A stretch of DNA of 6,154 nucleotides from an uncultured Bacillota bacterium (GTDB lineage: Bacteria > Bacillota > Clostridia > Tissierellales > Tissierellaceae), in NCBI GenBank assembly GCA_937951995.1, contig CALGAG010000059.1, positions 1 through 6,154 of the forward strand, written 5' to 3'. The position numbers and the translations under genes are program-made. Under the pieces are notes generated by a model. It was not told the origin of the DNA, searched no databases, and saw only the letters and a program-made list of their open reading frames with translations. Positions 1-4,651 of the stretch are shown piece after piece. Every line of letters starts with the position of its first letter. Position 1 is the stretch's first letter.

Positions 1-24
1 CACAGTTCTCAATTCATACCCTCT

Positions 25-68
25 CGATGAATTCTTGGGAACTCAAAGAGTTCACAAGAATTCTATCG
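25..68. repeat. Long hairpin-forming inverted repeat
   Basis: Arms CGATGAATTCTTGGGAACTC (25-44) and its near complement at 48-68 surround a three-base AAA centre. The 16-bp inner stem (29-44 with 48-63) has a single mismatch; one bulged base then allows four more pairs. No T tract follows, so it is not an ordinary terminator. It may be one end of a repeat element that continues beyond the window. Confidence 0.75.
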
Positions 69-80
69 CCGGGCACGTGG

Positions 81-93
81 CAATTCACAATTG
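81..93. repeat. 13-mer CAATTCACAATTG, left copy
   Basis: This interrupted palindrome (CAATT-CAC-AATTG) is identical to 6086-6098. It stands 15 bases ahead of the palindromic element at 109-185 in the same order as at the right end of the window. Confidence 0.6.
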
Positions 94-108
94 TTTTAGT
101 AAATAATT

Positions 109-185
109 AGGGTCCAAGAACCTTCGTTACACTCAGGTTGACAAACATATTGTCACTCTGAGCAAGGCGAAGAGTCCTGGACCCT
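109..185. repeat. Imperfect palindromic dispersed-repeat element, left copy
   Basis: Two 35-base arms (109-143 and 151-185), complementary at 25 of 35 positions, surround a 7-base loop. The ends match perfectly (AGGGTCCA / TGGACCCT). The right arm holds TGTCACTCTGAGCAAGGCGA, which resembles intergenic repeats of the form TGTCATTCTGAGCG(A)AGCGAA known from many bacterial genomes. It has no coding capacity, so at most it is a small non-autonomous (MITE-like) element. A related sequence lies at 6107-6154, and in both places the 13-mer CAATTCACAATTG stands just before it. Confidence 0.65.
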
Positions 186-201
186 TATGTTAGTCTCTAA
201 T

Positions 202-285
202 TAATCTTCTTACTTCTAAATATTAGTTATTACCTTAATCTTTCCACTTTCTGCTTTCAACTTTCCACCAACCACTAACAACTTA
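202..285. repeat. Degenerate C/T-rich tract with a 7-base period
   Basis: Reading in steps of seven, many units fit YNAYTTT or a close variant: CCACTTT (244), CTGCTTT (251), CAACTTT (258), then CCACCAA (265), CCACTAA (272) and CAACTTA (279); earlier units from 202 are more diverged. The period is visible by eye over about six clear units. Function unknown; slipped-strand expansion of a heptamer followed by decay is the simplest origin. Confidence 0.5.
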
Positions 286-320
286 CCCCATGCCCTGGTT
301 AAATCATAAATCTTTTCATT

Positions 321-348
321 GTGCATTGTGATCTGTGAATTGTGAATT
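321..348. repeat. GTGAATT heptad tract at the end of the nucleoside hydrolase gene
   Basis: Four consecutive 7-base units: GTGCATT, GTGATCT and two identical GTGAATT copies. The last two bases fall in the TAA stop codon (347-349) of the minus-strand gene. The complement, AATTCAC, recurs at 82-88 and 6087-6093, linking this tract to the repeat modules at both window ends. Confidence 0.6.
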
Positions 349-1291
349 ATATTGTCCCATCAAGCCTTTTCAGCGCCTCAAAAAACCTCCCCATAAACCG
401 ATCCCTGTCAACATCCATTAGCACATGTGCATTTGGAGGATCGTGCCTCATAAGCTCTCCCGTATCAGCTGCCGTCCTCCCCCTGTAATCTCCCGCGGAC
501 GTATCTATTTCAACCCTGTAGTCCCTTCCTTCAAAAATCTCCGGCTTCAAAAGGTACATAACACTAACCACATCATGAAGGGGATATGTAGTCCTTCCCT
601 TGCTTCTATGGAAATTGGTGTAGTTTTGGAGCAGATTCCCAGCCATTCTTGAAACTGGGCCTTCAGAGTTAATCAGTCCATTGATTTCTTCATCGTTGAT
701 GGCAGCCTTGTTTGTCACCTCAAGGCCACTCATGACAATTGGGATTCCTGAATTAAATACAATCTTTGCGGCCTCGGGATCAGCATAGATGTTGAACTCG
801 GCAAATGGTGTCCTGTTTCCTGAGAAAATGGACCCACCCATAAGGGAGATCAGTTCAATCCTTTCCTTGGTTTCAGGGAACACTGAAAACAGAAGTCCAA
901 TATTTGTCAATGGTCCAGTCGGAACCAAGGTCACCTTCCCGCCAGCCTCCATAATCTTCTCCTTAAGAAATACAATGCCATTATCTGTTTCCAGTTGAAA
1001 CACAGGTGGTGGAAAGTCCCAGCCATCCAAACCGGTCTCCCCGTGTATCTCGCCTCCGTGAAGGGGATCCTTGATAAGGGGCTTTGACGCTCCGCATGCA
1101 GCGGGTATTTCAATCCTTAGGAAGGTCCACAGCTTTCTCAGGTTCCTGGTCACCTTTGCAAGGGTCTGGTTTCCAGATACGGTTGTAACCCCAAGGATAT
1201 TGAGCCTGTCCTGGTTGGCCAGAGCCAATAGGAGGGCCATGACATCATCCACCCCTGGGTCGCAATCAATCAATACATTTCTCTTTTCCAT
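347..1291 (-). CDS. Inosine/uridine-preferring nucleoside hydrolase family protein
   Basis: A 314-residue, full-length nucleoside N-ribohydrolase (IunH/Rih family), predicted cytoplasmic. The family hydrolyses the N-glycosidic bond of ribonucleosides to a free base and ribose. The N-terminal signature DCDPGVDD (residues 9-16) carries the calcium-binding and catalytic aspartates. Further family motifs are HGETGLDG (83-90), GPLTNIG (126-132), MGG (151-153), FNIYADPEAA (166-175) and LHDVV (238-242); the His239-Asp240 pair matches the active-site His-Asp of the inosine/uridine-preferring group. The usual signature is DTDPG, so Cys10 is a deviation. I chose the ATG at 1291 because AAGGGAGG lies 6 bases upstream; an in-frame GTG at 1312 would add seven residues but lacks such support. 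The gene follows deoD by 64 bases on the same strand and is probably co-transcribed. The TAA stop at 347-349 runs directly into a heptad repeat tract. Family is certain; the preferred nucleoside cannot be told. Confidence 0.94.
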   Translation of the reverse strand: MEKRNVLIDCDPGVDDVMALLLALANQDRLNILGVTTVSGNQTLAKVTRNLRKLWTFLRIEIPAACGASKPLIKDPLHGGEIHGETGLDGWDFPPPVFQLETDNGIVFLKEKIMEAGGKVTLVPTGPLTNIGLLFSVFPETKERIELISLMGGSIFSGNRTPFAEFNIYADPEAAKIVFNSGIPIVMSGLEVTNKAAINDEEINGLINSEGPVSRMAGNLLQNYTNFHRSKGRTTYPLHDVVSVMYLLKPEIFEGRDYRVEIDTSAGDYRGRTAADTGELMRHDPPNAHVLMDVDRDRFMGRFFEALKRLDGTI

Positions 1292-1297
1292 CTCAAA

Positions 1298-1305
1298 CCT
1301 CCCTT
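1298..1305 (-). promoter_or_regulatory. Ribosome binding site that sets the nucleoside hydrolase start
   Basis: On the minus strand AAGGGAGG is followed by a 6-base spacer (TTTGAG) and ATG at 1291. It lies downstream of the alternative GTG at 1312, so it rules in favour of the shorter protein. Confidence 0.85.
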
Positions 1306-1313
1306 CAAGCACC

Positions 1314-1339
1314 AGGGACCTTCCAGCTGGAAGGTCCCT
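1314..1339 (-). other. Perfect palindrome between deoD and the nucleoside hydrolase gene
   Basis: A perfect 26-base palindrome (half-site AGGGACCTTCCAG) fills much of the 64-base gap downstream of deoD. In minus-strand RNA it would form an 11-bp stem with an AGCT loop, ending shortly before the ribosome binding site of the nucleoside hydrolase. No U tract follows, so it is not a standard terminator. Likely roles are an intercistronic stabilising or processing hairpin that sets different expression of the two genes, or a protein-binding site. Confidence 0.7.
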
Positions 1340-1355
1340 TAAGTTTAGAATTGTC

Positions 1356-2060
1356 TTATTCAGCTAGCTCCAGCGCTATCTCCATCATCTGAGTGAAGCT
1401 CTTTTCCCTTTCCTCCGGTGTTGTCTCTTCCTTGTTTACAATGGAATCACTTACTGTAAGGATAGTAAGTGCATTTACACCTGCATAGGCCGCATTGGCA
1501 TACAATGCGTAGGATTCCATCTCAACAGCCAGGATATTCATGTCGATCCATTTGCTGCCGGCTTCATCATCCACAGTGTAGAATATGTCACTTGTAAGGA
1601 TGTTTCCAACATGGTAGGGTATTCCCTTCTCCTCCGCTACACTTGTTGCCTTCTTCAACAGGTCCCAGGATGCTATTGCGGAATAGGTCCCCGGTAGCTT
1701 GTATTGCTGGGCATAGCTTGAATTTGTGCTGGCCCCCATTGCGAAGATAACATCGTAGAGTTTAAGGTCCTTTTGGTAGGCTCCGCATGATCCAACCCTT
1801 ATAAGGTTCTTGACCCCGTAGAAATGTATCAGCTCATATGAGTAGATTCCAATTGAAGGAACCCCCATTCCAGTACCCATAACCGATATTCTCTTTCCCT
1901 TGTAGGTACCCGTATAGCCGAACATATTCCTTACACTGTTGAACTGAACAGGGTCCTCCAAAAATGTTTCAGCTATGAACTTTGCCCTTAAGGGATCACC
2001 AGGTAGTAGTATGGTTTCAGCAATTTCTCCCTTTTTTGCACCAATATGAGGTGTTGACAT
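1356..2060 (-). CDS. deoD: Purine nucleoside phosphorylase DeoD-type
   Basis: A 234-residue cytoplasmic purine nucleoside phosphorylase of the hexameric, low-molecular-mass DeoD class (E. coli DeoD is about 239 residues). It converts purine (deoxy)nucleosides and phosphate to base plus (deoxy)ribose 1-phosphate in purine salvage. The N-terminus STPHIGAKKGEIAE matches the DeoD start. Visible active-site residues are His5, Gly21 and Arg25 (LPGDPLRAKFIAETF, 19-33), Arg44, Arg88 (RVGSCGA, 88-94), Ser91, Glu180-Met181-Glu182 (VEMES), Asp205 (TVSD) and Arg218 (EER), so phosphate, ribose and base sites all look intact. Asp205 marks the DeoD class that also accepts 6-aminopurines such as adenosine. 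The ATG at 2060 is chosen because AAGGAG sits 7 bases upstream; an in-frame ATG at 2081 lies beyond that site. It is the first gene of a likely two-gene operon with the nucleoside hydrolase downstream, and it diverges from the first usp gene. Confidence 0.97.
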   Translation of the reverse strand: MSTPHIGAKKGEIAETILLPGDPLRAKFIAETFLEDPVQFNSVRNMFGYTGTYKGKRISVMGTGMGVPSIGIYSYELIHFYGVKNLIRVGSCGAYQKDLKLYDVIFAMGASTNSSYAQQYKLPGTYSAIASWDLLKKATSVAEEKGIPYHVGNILTSDIFYTVDDEAGSKWIDMNILAVEMESYALYANAAYAGVNALTILTVSDSIVNKEETTPEEREKSFTQMMEIALELAE

Positions 2061-2294
2061 ACAATCACTCCTTGTATTCATGTAGTTTATTTATCATTCA
2101 CAATAGATGATACCCTTGAATTGGCCCAGCAAACCAATTTCCACTTGATAGTCAGGGTCACCTGAAAAAAATGTGTCATTTCGTTAATTAATTAGTTAAC
2201 ACTCATTTAAGGCACTACTAACTGGGTATATGTTATATAACAATTAGTGTGATGTCCAGGTTACTTTTAGAAGATAAGTAAGGAGGCGTTAGTC
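2061..2294. promoter_or_regulatory. Divergent control region of deoD and the first usp gene
   Basis: This 234-base A+T-rich gap separates two divergent genes and must hold both promoters. No pair with good -35 and -10 boxes stands out. Candidate elements are TGGGTATAT (2223-2231), a possible extended -10 for usp that is shared with the second usp gene; the overlapping perfect 12-base palindrome TGTTATATAACA (2231-2242); the inverted repeat AATTGG-N9-CCAATT (2119-2139) on the deoD side, an operator candidate; and GTTAA-N8-TTAAC (2183-2200). Individual assignments are weak; that the region is regulatory follows from gene layout. Confidence 0.5.
2068..2073 (-). promoter_or_regulatory. Ribosome binding site that sets the deoD start
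   Basis: On the minus strand AAGGAG is followed by a 7-base spacer and ATG at 2060. The in-frame upstream ATG at 2081 lies before this site, so 2060 is the likely start; this also matches the N-terminus of known DeoD proteins. Confidence 0.88.
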
Positions 2295-2711
2295 ATGATC
2301 AAGAAAATCCTTGTACCCATTGACGGTTCTGAGTGCTCTATGAAAGCACTTGAAAGGGCTGCTGAGCTAGGCAAGTTCTACGAAGCTGAGCTTACACTGG
2401 TCACAGTCATTGATAGTGGGCGGTTTATATCGGTTGATTTCAAGCAGGATATGATAAATTCCAGTATCGAGGCCGGCCAGGAATTACTTAAGCAATCTGC
2501 TGAAAAAGTTGGAGATTACCCCTTCGGAGTCAAGTCAACCTACAGGATGGGCGATATTGCCAACGAAATCATCACCATGGCCGAGGAAAATGATTTTGAC
2601 CTGATAGTCATGGGAAGCAGAGGTCTTGGGGTATTCACAAGGGCTCTCCTTGGGGGAGTGTCCCATAAGGTTGTGTGCCATGCACCTACATCAGTTCACG
2701 TTGTAAAATAG
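2295..2711 (+). CDS. Universal stress protein, UspA family (copy 1)
   Basis: A 138-residue single-domain universal stress protein, soluble, with the alpha/beta nucleotide-binding fold. The N-terminal strand and turn KKILVPIDGSECS (3-15) carry the conserved Asp10. The C-terminal loop is VMGSRGLG (105-112) ending in LLGGVSHKV (118-126). The ATP-binding family pattern is G-2x-G-9x-G(S/T); here G107, G110 and G120 are present, but the last position is Gly121 rather than Ser/Thr, so ATP binding may be altered. AAGGAGG at 2280-2286, 8 bases before the ATG, supports the start. An ungapped comparison by eye with the Usp at 4060-4497 gives roughly 55% identity, so the two are paralogues. The gene diverges from deoD and converges on the M20 hydrolase gene, so it is probably monocistronic. 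Usp proteins commonly respond to stress or energy state; no specific role is visible. Confidence 0.95.
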   Translation: MIKKILVPIDGSECSMKALERAAELGKFYEAELTLVTVIDSGRFISVDFKQDMINSSIEAGQELLKQSAEKVGDYPFGVKSTYRMGDIANEIITMAEENDFDLIVMGSRGLGVFTRALLGGVSHKVVCHAPTSVHVVK

Positions 2712-2722
2712 ACATTGTTTAA

Positions 2723-2742
2723 GGACCCCTGTTCAGGGGTCC
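2723..2742. terminator. Hairpin between convergent genes, possible bidirectional terminator
   Basis: GGACCCCT and AGGGGTCC form a perfect 8-bp stem around a GTTC loop, 11 bases past the stop of the first usp gene and 17 bases past the stop of the convergent M20 gene. The location suits a shared terminator. The T tracts on either side are weak (AAATTCTT on the plus strand, TTAAACAAT on the minus), so termination may be partial or the hairpin may only protect 3' ends. Confidence 0.6.
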
Positions 2743-2759
2743 AAATTCTTGCTTCACAC

Positions 2760-3899
2760 CTATTCCCCAAGATGGTCTTTTCGGATTTCCTCCAGAAGTC
2801 CAGGTGTATTGTAGACATCCAAGATAAACCTGGAGATAATTTCCCCTCCAAGGGCTATAGCCCTATGGGTCTTTTTTGTCTTCATGGCCTGTGCAAACTC
2901 CTCGGTGTGTGCATTCAGGTCCTTGCCAATATCAAGATAAGGATGGAAGGCCGGACATAGGCTGCTTACATTTCCTATATCAGACGAACCTCCTGTCTCA
3001 TGGCTAGTATCCACAAGGGTCAGGCCAAGGTCCTGGTAGATTCCTTCCAACACCCTTTCTCCGCCTATGTTTCTCCTTAGGCTGTCATACTTTTCACCTA
3101 CCTCCTCAACATTCCATGAGGTTCTAGTTGCAAGTGCAGCTGCCTGTGCACAATCCATTACCCACTTGCTGACCTGGTCAAGATACTCCCTCTTTGCAGC
3201 CCTTACAAGGACCTCAGCCTCAGTGTAATGAGGAACGATGTTTGAGGCATCTCCCCCCTTGACAATATAGCCATGGAGTCTCACATCATCCTTTAGATGC
3301 TGCCTCATCATATCCATGGCATCAAAGAAGAGCCGCATTGAATTCAGGGCGTTTCTACCTTCCCATGGTATGCTGGAAGCGTGTGCGGGCTTTCCCTGGA
3401 AGGTGAACCTGTATGCGTCAAGAGCCAGAAAATTTGAGAAAAGAGCATTCTTGTTGCTCATGTGGATCATAATTGCAAAATCCATGTCATTGAAGACACC
3501 AGATTTGACCATTGGAACCTTGCCCCCATGCATCTCCTCGTCTGGAGTTCCTATTATGTGGATTTCAGCTGGGATCCTGTCCTTCAGCTCATTTAGAATC
3601 AAGGCTGCAAGAATGCTGATAGATCCACTTGCACAGTGGCCGCAAGCATGCCCCAAACCCCTTAGTGCATCGTACTCAACAAGTATTGCAGCCTTCCTGC
3701 CCATTCCCTTGTTGATTATCCCCCTAAAGGCTGTGTCCATTCCTGCAAATGGATATTCAACTGGAATTCCATGGCTTTCAAGCAGACGGACCATCCTCTT
3801 GGAGGATTGGTATTCCTGGCCACCGATTTCCGGATTATCGGCCATAAAATCATTTAAGTCTATTACTTCACGGTAGTATTTACTGACTAGTTCTTTCAT
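2760..3899 (-). CDS. M20 family metallopeptidase/amidohydrolase (AbgB/PM20D2-like)
   Basis: A 379-residue cytoplasmic, metal-dependent hydrolase of the M20 (M20D-like) amidohydrolases. No signal peptide or membrane segment is seen. Catalytic-domain motifs are EYDAL (75-79), HACGH (84-88), TPDEE (118-122), HMS (146-148), SSDIGNVS (305-312) and AFHPYL (317-322). By comparison with the M20D plant IAA-amino-acid hydrolase ILL2, the metal ligands would be Cys86, His88, Glu122, His146 and His319, with Glu121 as catalytic base; all are present. The inserted dimerisation domain covers about 160-270 and starts after KPAHAS (170-175). The residue after HACGH is usually Asn or Asp but is Cys89 here. ATG 3899 has GGGGAGGG just upstream. 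Relatives include AbgB (p-aminobenzoyl-glutamate hydrolysis) and PM20D2 (dipeptides), so the substrate is probably a small amide; I cannot choose among them. The gene lies between the two usp paralogues on the opposite strand. Confidence 0.92.
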   Translation of the reverse strand: MKELVSKYYREVIDLNDFMADNPEIGGQEYQSSKRMVRLLESHGIPVEYPFAGMDTAFRGIINKGMGRKAAILVEYDALRGLGHACGHCASGSISILAALILNELKDRIPAEIHIIGTPDEEMHGGKVPMVKSGVFNDMDFAIMIHMSNKNALFSNFLALDAYRFTFQGKPAHASSIPWEGRNALNSMRLFFDAMDMMRQHLKDDVRLHGYIVKGGDASNIVPHYTEAEVLVRAAKREYLDQVSKWVMDCAQAAALATRTSWNVEEVGEKYDSLRRNIGGERVLEGIYQDLGLTLVDTSHETGGSSDIGNVSSLCPAFHPYLDIGKDLNAHTEEFAQAMKTKKTHRAIALGGEIISRFILDVYNTPGLLEEIRKDHLGE

Positions 3900-3938
3900 T
3901 TCACCCTCCCCTTGTGATTAGTCTTATCTATTTAACCT

Positions 3939-3947
3939 ATCATAGCA
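3939..3947 (-). promoter_or_regulatory. Candidate extended -10 promoter of the M20 gene
   Basis: On the minus strand TGCTATGAT reads as an extended -10 box (TG-N-TATGAT, one change from TATAAT), about 40 bases upstream of ATG 3899. No good -35 hexamer is seen at 16-18 bases, which is acceptable for extended -10 promoters. Tentative. Confidence 0.35.
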
Positions 3948-3997
3948 AATATGAGCCCTCAGGCATAGAGTAAACATGTCTTCCCTTCGTAAACAAT

Positions 3998-4018
3998 CAA
4001 TATATTCAGATTATATTG
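3998..4018. promoter_or_regulatory. Near-perfect 21-bp dyad upstream of the second usp gene, operator candidate
   Basis: CAATATA and TATATTG face each other across seven bases centred on position 4008; within the spacer TC pairs with GA, leaving only one mismatched pair besides the centre. The dyad overlaps A+T-rich promoter-like sequence and ends where the TGGGTATAT motif begins, 41 bases before the usp ATG. Such symmetry suits a dimeric repressor site. The regulator is unknown; its core TTCAGA resembles the CodY consensus only weakly (10 of 15). Confidence 0.5.
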
Positions 4019-4026
4019 GGTATATA
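4017..4026 (+). promoter_or_regulatory. Candidate extended -10 of the second usp gene
   Basis: TGGGTATATA contains a -10-like TATATA preceded by TG, 33 bases before the start codon. The same TGGGTATAT occurs ahead of the first usp gene at 2223-2231. No clear -35 box is present, so the call rests on the shared motif and position. Confidence 0.3.
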
Positions 4027-4047
4027 GGGATGGAATGGAAAATATAT

Positions 4048-4054
4048 GGAGGTG
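4048..4054 (+). promoter_or_regulatory. Ribosome binding site that sets the second usp start
   Basis: GGAGGTG ends 5 bases before ATG 4060. It lies inside the longer open frame beginning at 3976, so it argues against the 28-residue N-terminal extension, which also contains promoter-like and dyad sequence. Confidence 0.88.
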
Positions 4055-4059
4055 TGACA

Positions 4060-4497
4060 ATGAAAAAAATTCTAGTACCAATTGATGGGTCCGACTGCTC
4101 AAAAAAGGCCCTTATGAAGGCAAAAGACCTGGGTAAGGCTTTTGGTTCCCACATTACAATCCTAACCATCATAGACAGTATCAGGTATCTTGACATGGAT
4201 TTTAAATTCGATGCGGTCAGGGATGGCATTGACCTTAGCAAACAGCTTCTCGTAACTGCATTGGAGGATTTCAAGGATTACCCAGGGGAGGTTGAAACAC
4301 TGTACAAGACCGGTGATGTGGCCGAGGAAATAATAGATGTGGCTGAAGAGGGTGGCTTCGACCTTATCGTTATGGGCAGCAGGGGTCTTGGTGTTTTTTC
4401 AAGGACAATTCTTGGAAGCGTATCCCACAAGGTAATCCAGCACTCAAAAACCACTGTAATGGTCGTTAAAGACTGTGGTCAGGTGGATGACCAATAA
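4060..4497 (+). CDS. Universal stress protein, UspA family (copy 2)
   Basis: A 145-residue single-domain universal stress protein. The N-terminus KKILVPIDGSDCS (2-14) carries Asp9, and the C-terminal loop MGSRGLGVFSRTILGS (105-120) fits the ATP-binding pattern G-2x-G-9x-G(S/T) exactly, with G106, G109, G119 and Ser120. ATP binding is therefore more likely here than in the paralogue at 2295-2711. An eight-residue polar tail (DCGQVDDQ, 138-145) extends past the end of copy 1. The frame is open from 3976, but GGAGGTG at 4048-4054 lies 5 bases before the ATG at 4060 and the protein then aligns from its first residues with copy 1, so I use 4060. It diverges from the M20 gene and precedes nhaC on the same strand by 154 bases; nhaC seems to have its own promoter. 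A near-perfect dyad lies about 40 bases upstream of the start. Confidence 0.95.
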   Translation: MKKILVPIDGSDCSKKALMKAKDLGKAFGSHITILTIIDSIRYLDMDFKFDAVRDGIDLSKQLLVTALEDFKDYPGEVETLYKTGDVAEEIIDVAEEGGFDLIVMGSRGLGVFSRTILGSVSHKVIQHSKTTVMVVKDCGQVDDQ

Positions 4498-4534
4498 GTC
4501 CCCACCTTAGTTGACCTGCTTGAATATTCATCTA

Positions 4535-4570
4535 AATTGTCAGAAAATGATTGAATTTTTTCTGAAAATA
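4535..4570 (+). promoter_or_regulatory. Two tandem CodY-box-like sites at the nhaC promoter
   Basis: The established CodY consensus in low-G+C Gram-positives is AATTTTCWGAAAATT. Bases 4535-4549 read AATTGTCAGAAAATG (two mismatches) and 4556-4570 read TTTTTTCTGAAAATA (three mismatches). Their centres are 21 bp apart, about two helical turns, and they flank the -35 hexamer and fill the spacer, a position suited to repression. CodY binds DNA when GTP and branched-chain amino acids are plentiful, so nhaC might be repressed in rich conditions. The facing TCAGAAAA/TTTTCTGA arms could alternatively form an A+T-rich hairpin ending the usp transcript. Confidence 0.5.
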
Positions 4571-4584
4571 GTGTAATCTATAAT
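4551..4584 (+). promoter_or_regulatory. Candidate promoter of nhaC
   Basis: TTGAAT (4551-4556), a 17-base spacer and TAATCT (4574-4579) form a plausible sigma-A-type promoter. A perfect TATAAT overlaps it at 4579-4584 but would need a 22-base spacer to the same -35. Either would give a leader of about 60 bases before ATG 4652. No recognised riboswitch fold is seen in that leader; only a small CACA/TGTG hairpin at 4602-4614. Confidence 0.5.
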
Positions 4585-4651
4585 AGAATCTGTGCGTAAA
4601 ACACATAGGGTGTGAAAACGTATTCAGATACTAATATTTAGGGGGGTTTAT

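Larger units (their letters stand above)
1..346. other. Gene-free, repeat-rich left flank
   Basis: I see no credible coding sequence, RNA gene or transposase in these bases. They hold a 44-base hairpin (25-68), the 13-mer CAATTCACAATTG (81-93), an imperfect palindromic element (109-185), a C/T-rich heptad tract (202-285) and a GTGAATT heptad tract (321-348), all entered separately. There is no clear intrinsic terminator for the minus-strand nucleoside hydrolase transcript; the palindromic element is the first strong hairpin it would meet. Confidence 0.7.

Noticed and set aside
202..348. CRISPR-like array in the left flank
   Set aside because: The units are contiguous 7-base repeats with no unique spacers and no cas genes nearby.
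425..652. Short plus-strand open frame opposite the nucleoside hydrolase gene
   Set aside because: It is antisense to a well-supported gene, resembles no known family and is best seen as a shadow frame; the same holds for the other open frames opposite the M20, usp and nhaC genes.
3976..4059. A 28-residue N-terminal extension of the second Usp protein
   Set aside because: The extension overlaps promoter-like and dyad sequence, lacks its own ribosome binding site, and a strong GGAGGTG site precedes the internal ATG that matches the paralogue's start.
4540..4565. TCAGAAAA/TTTTCTGA inverted repeat as terminator of the second usp gene
   Set aside because: The stem is A+T-rich with a 10-base loop and is not followed by a T tract; overlap with two CodY-like boxes and a promoter explains it better, though a weak terminator is not excluded.
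4585..4651. A sodium- or metal-sensing riboswitch in the nhaC leader
   Set aside because: The leader is only about 60 bases and I see no more than a 4-bp hairpin; no recognisable conserved riboswitch core is present.
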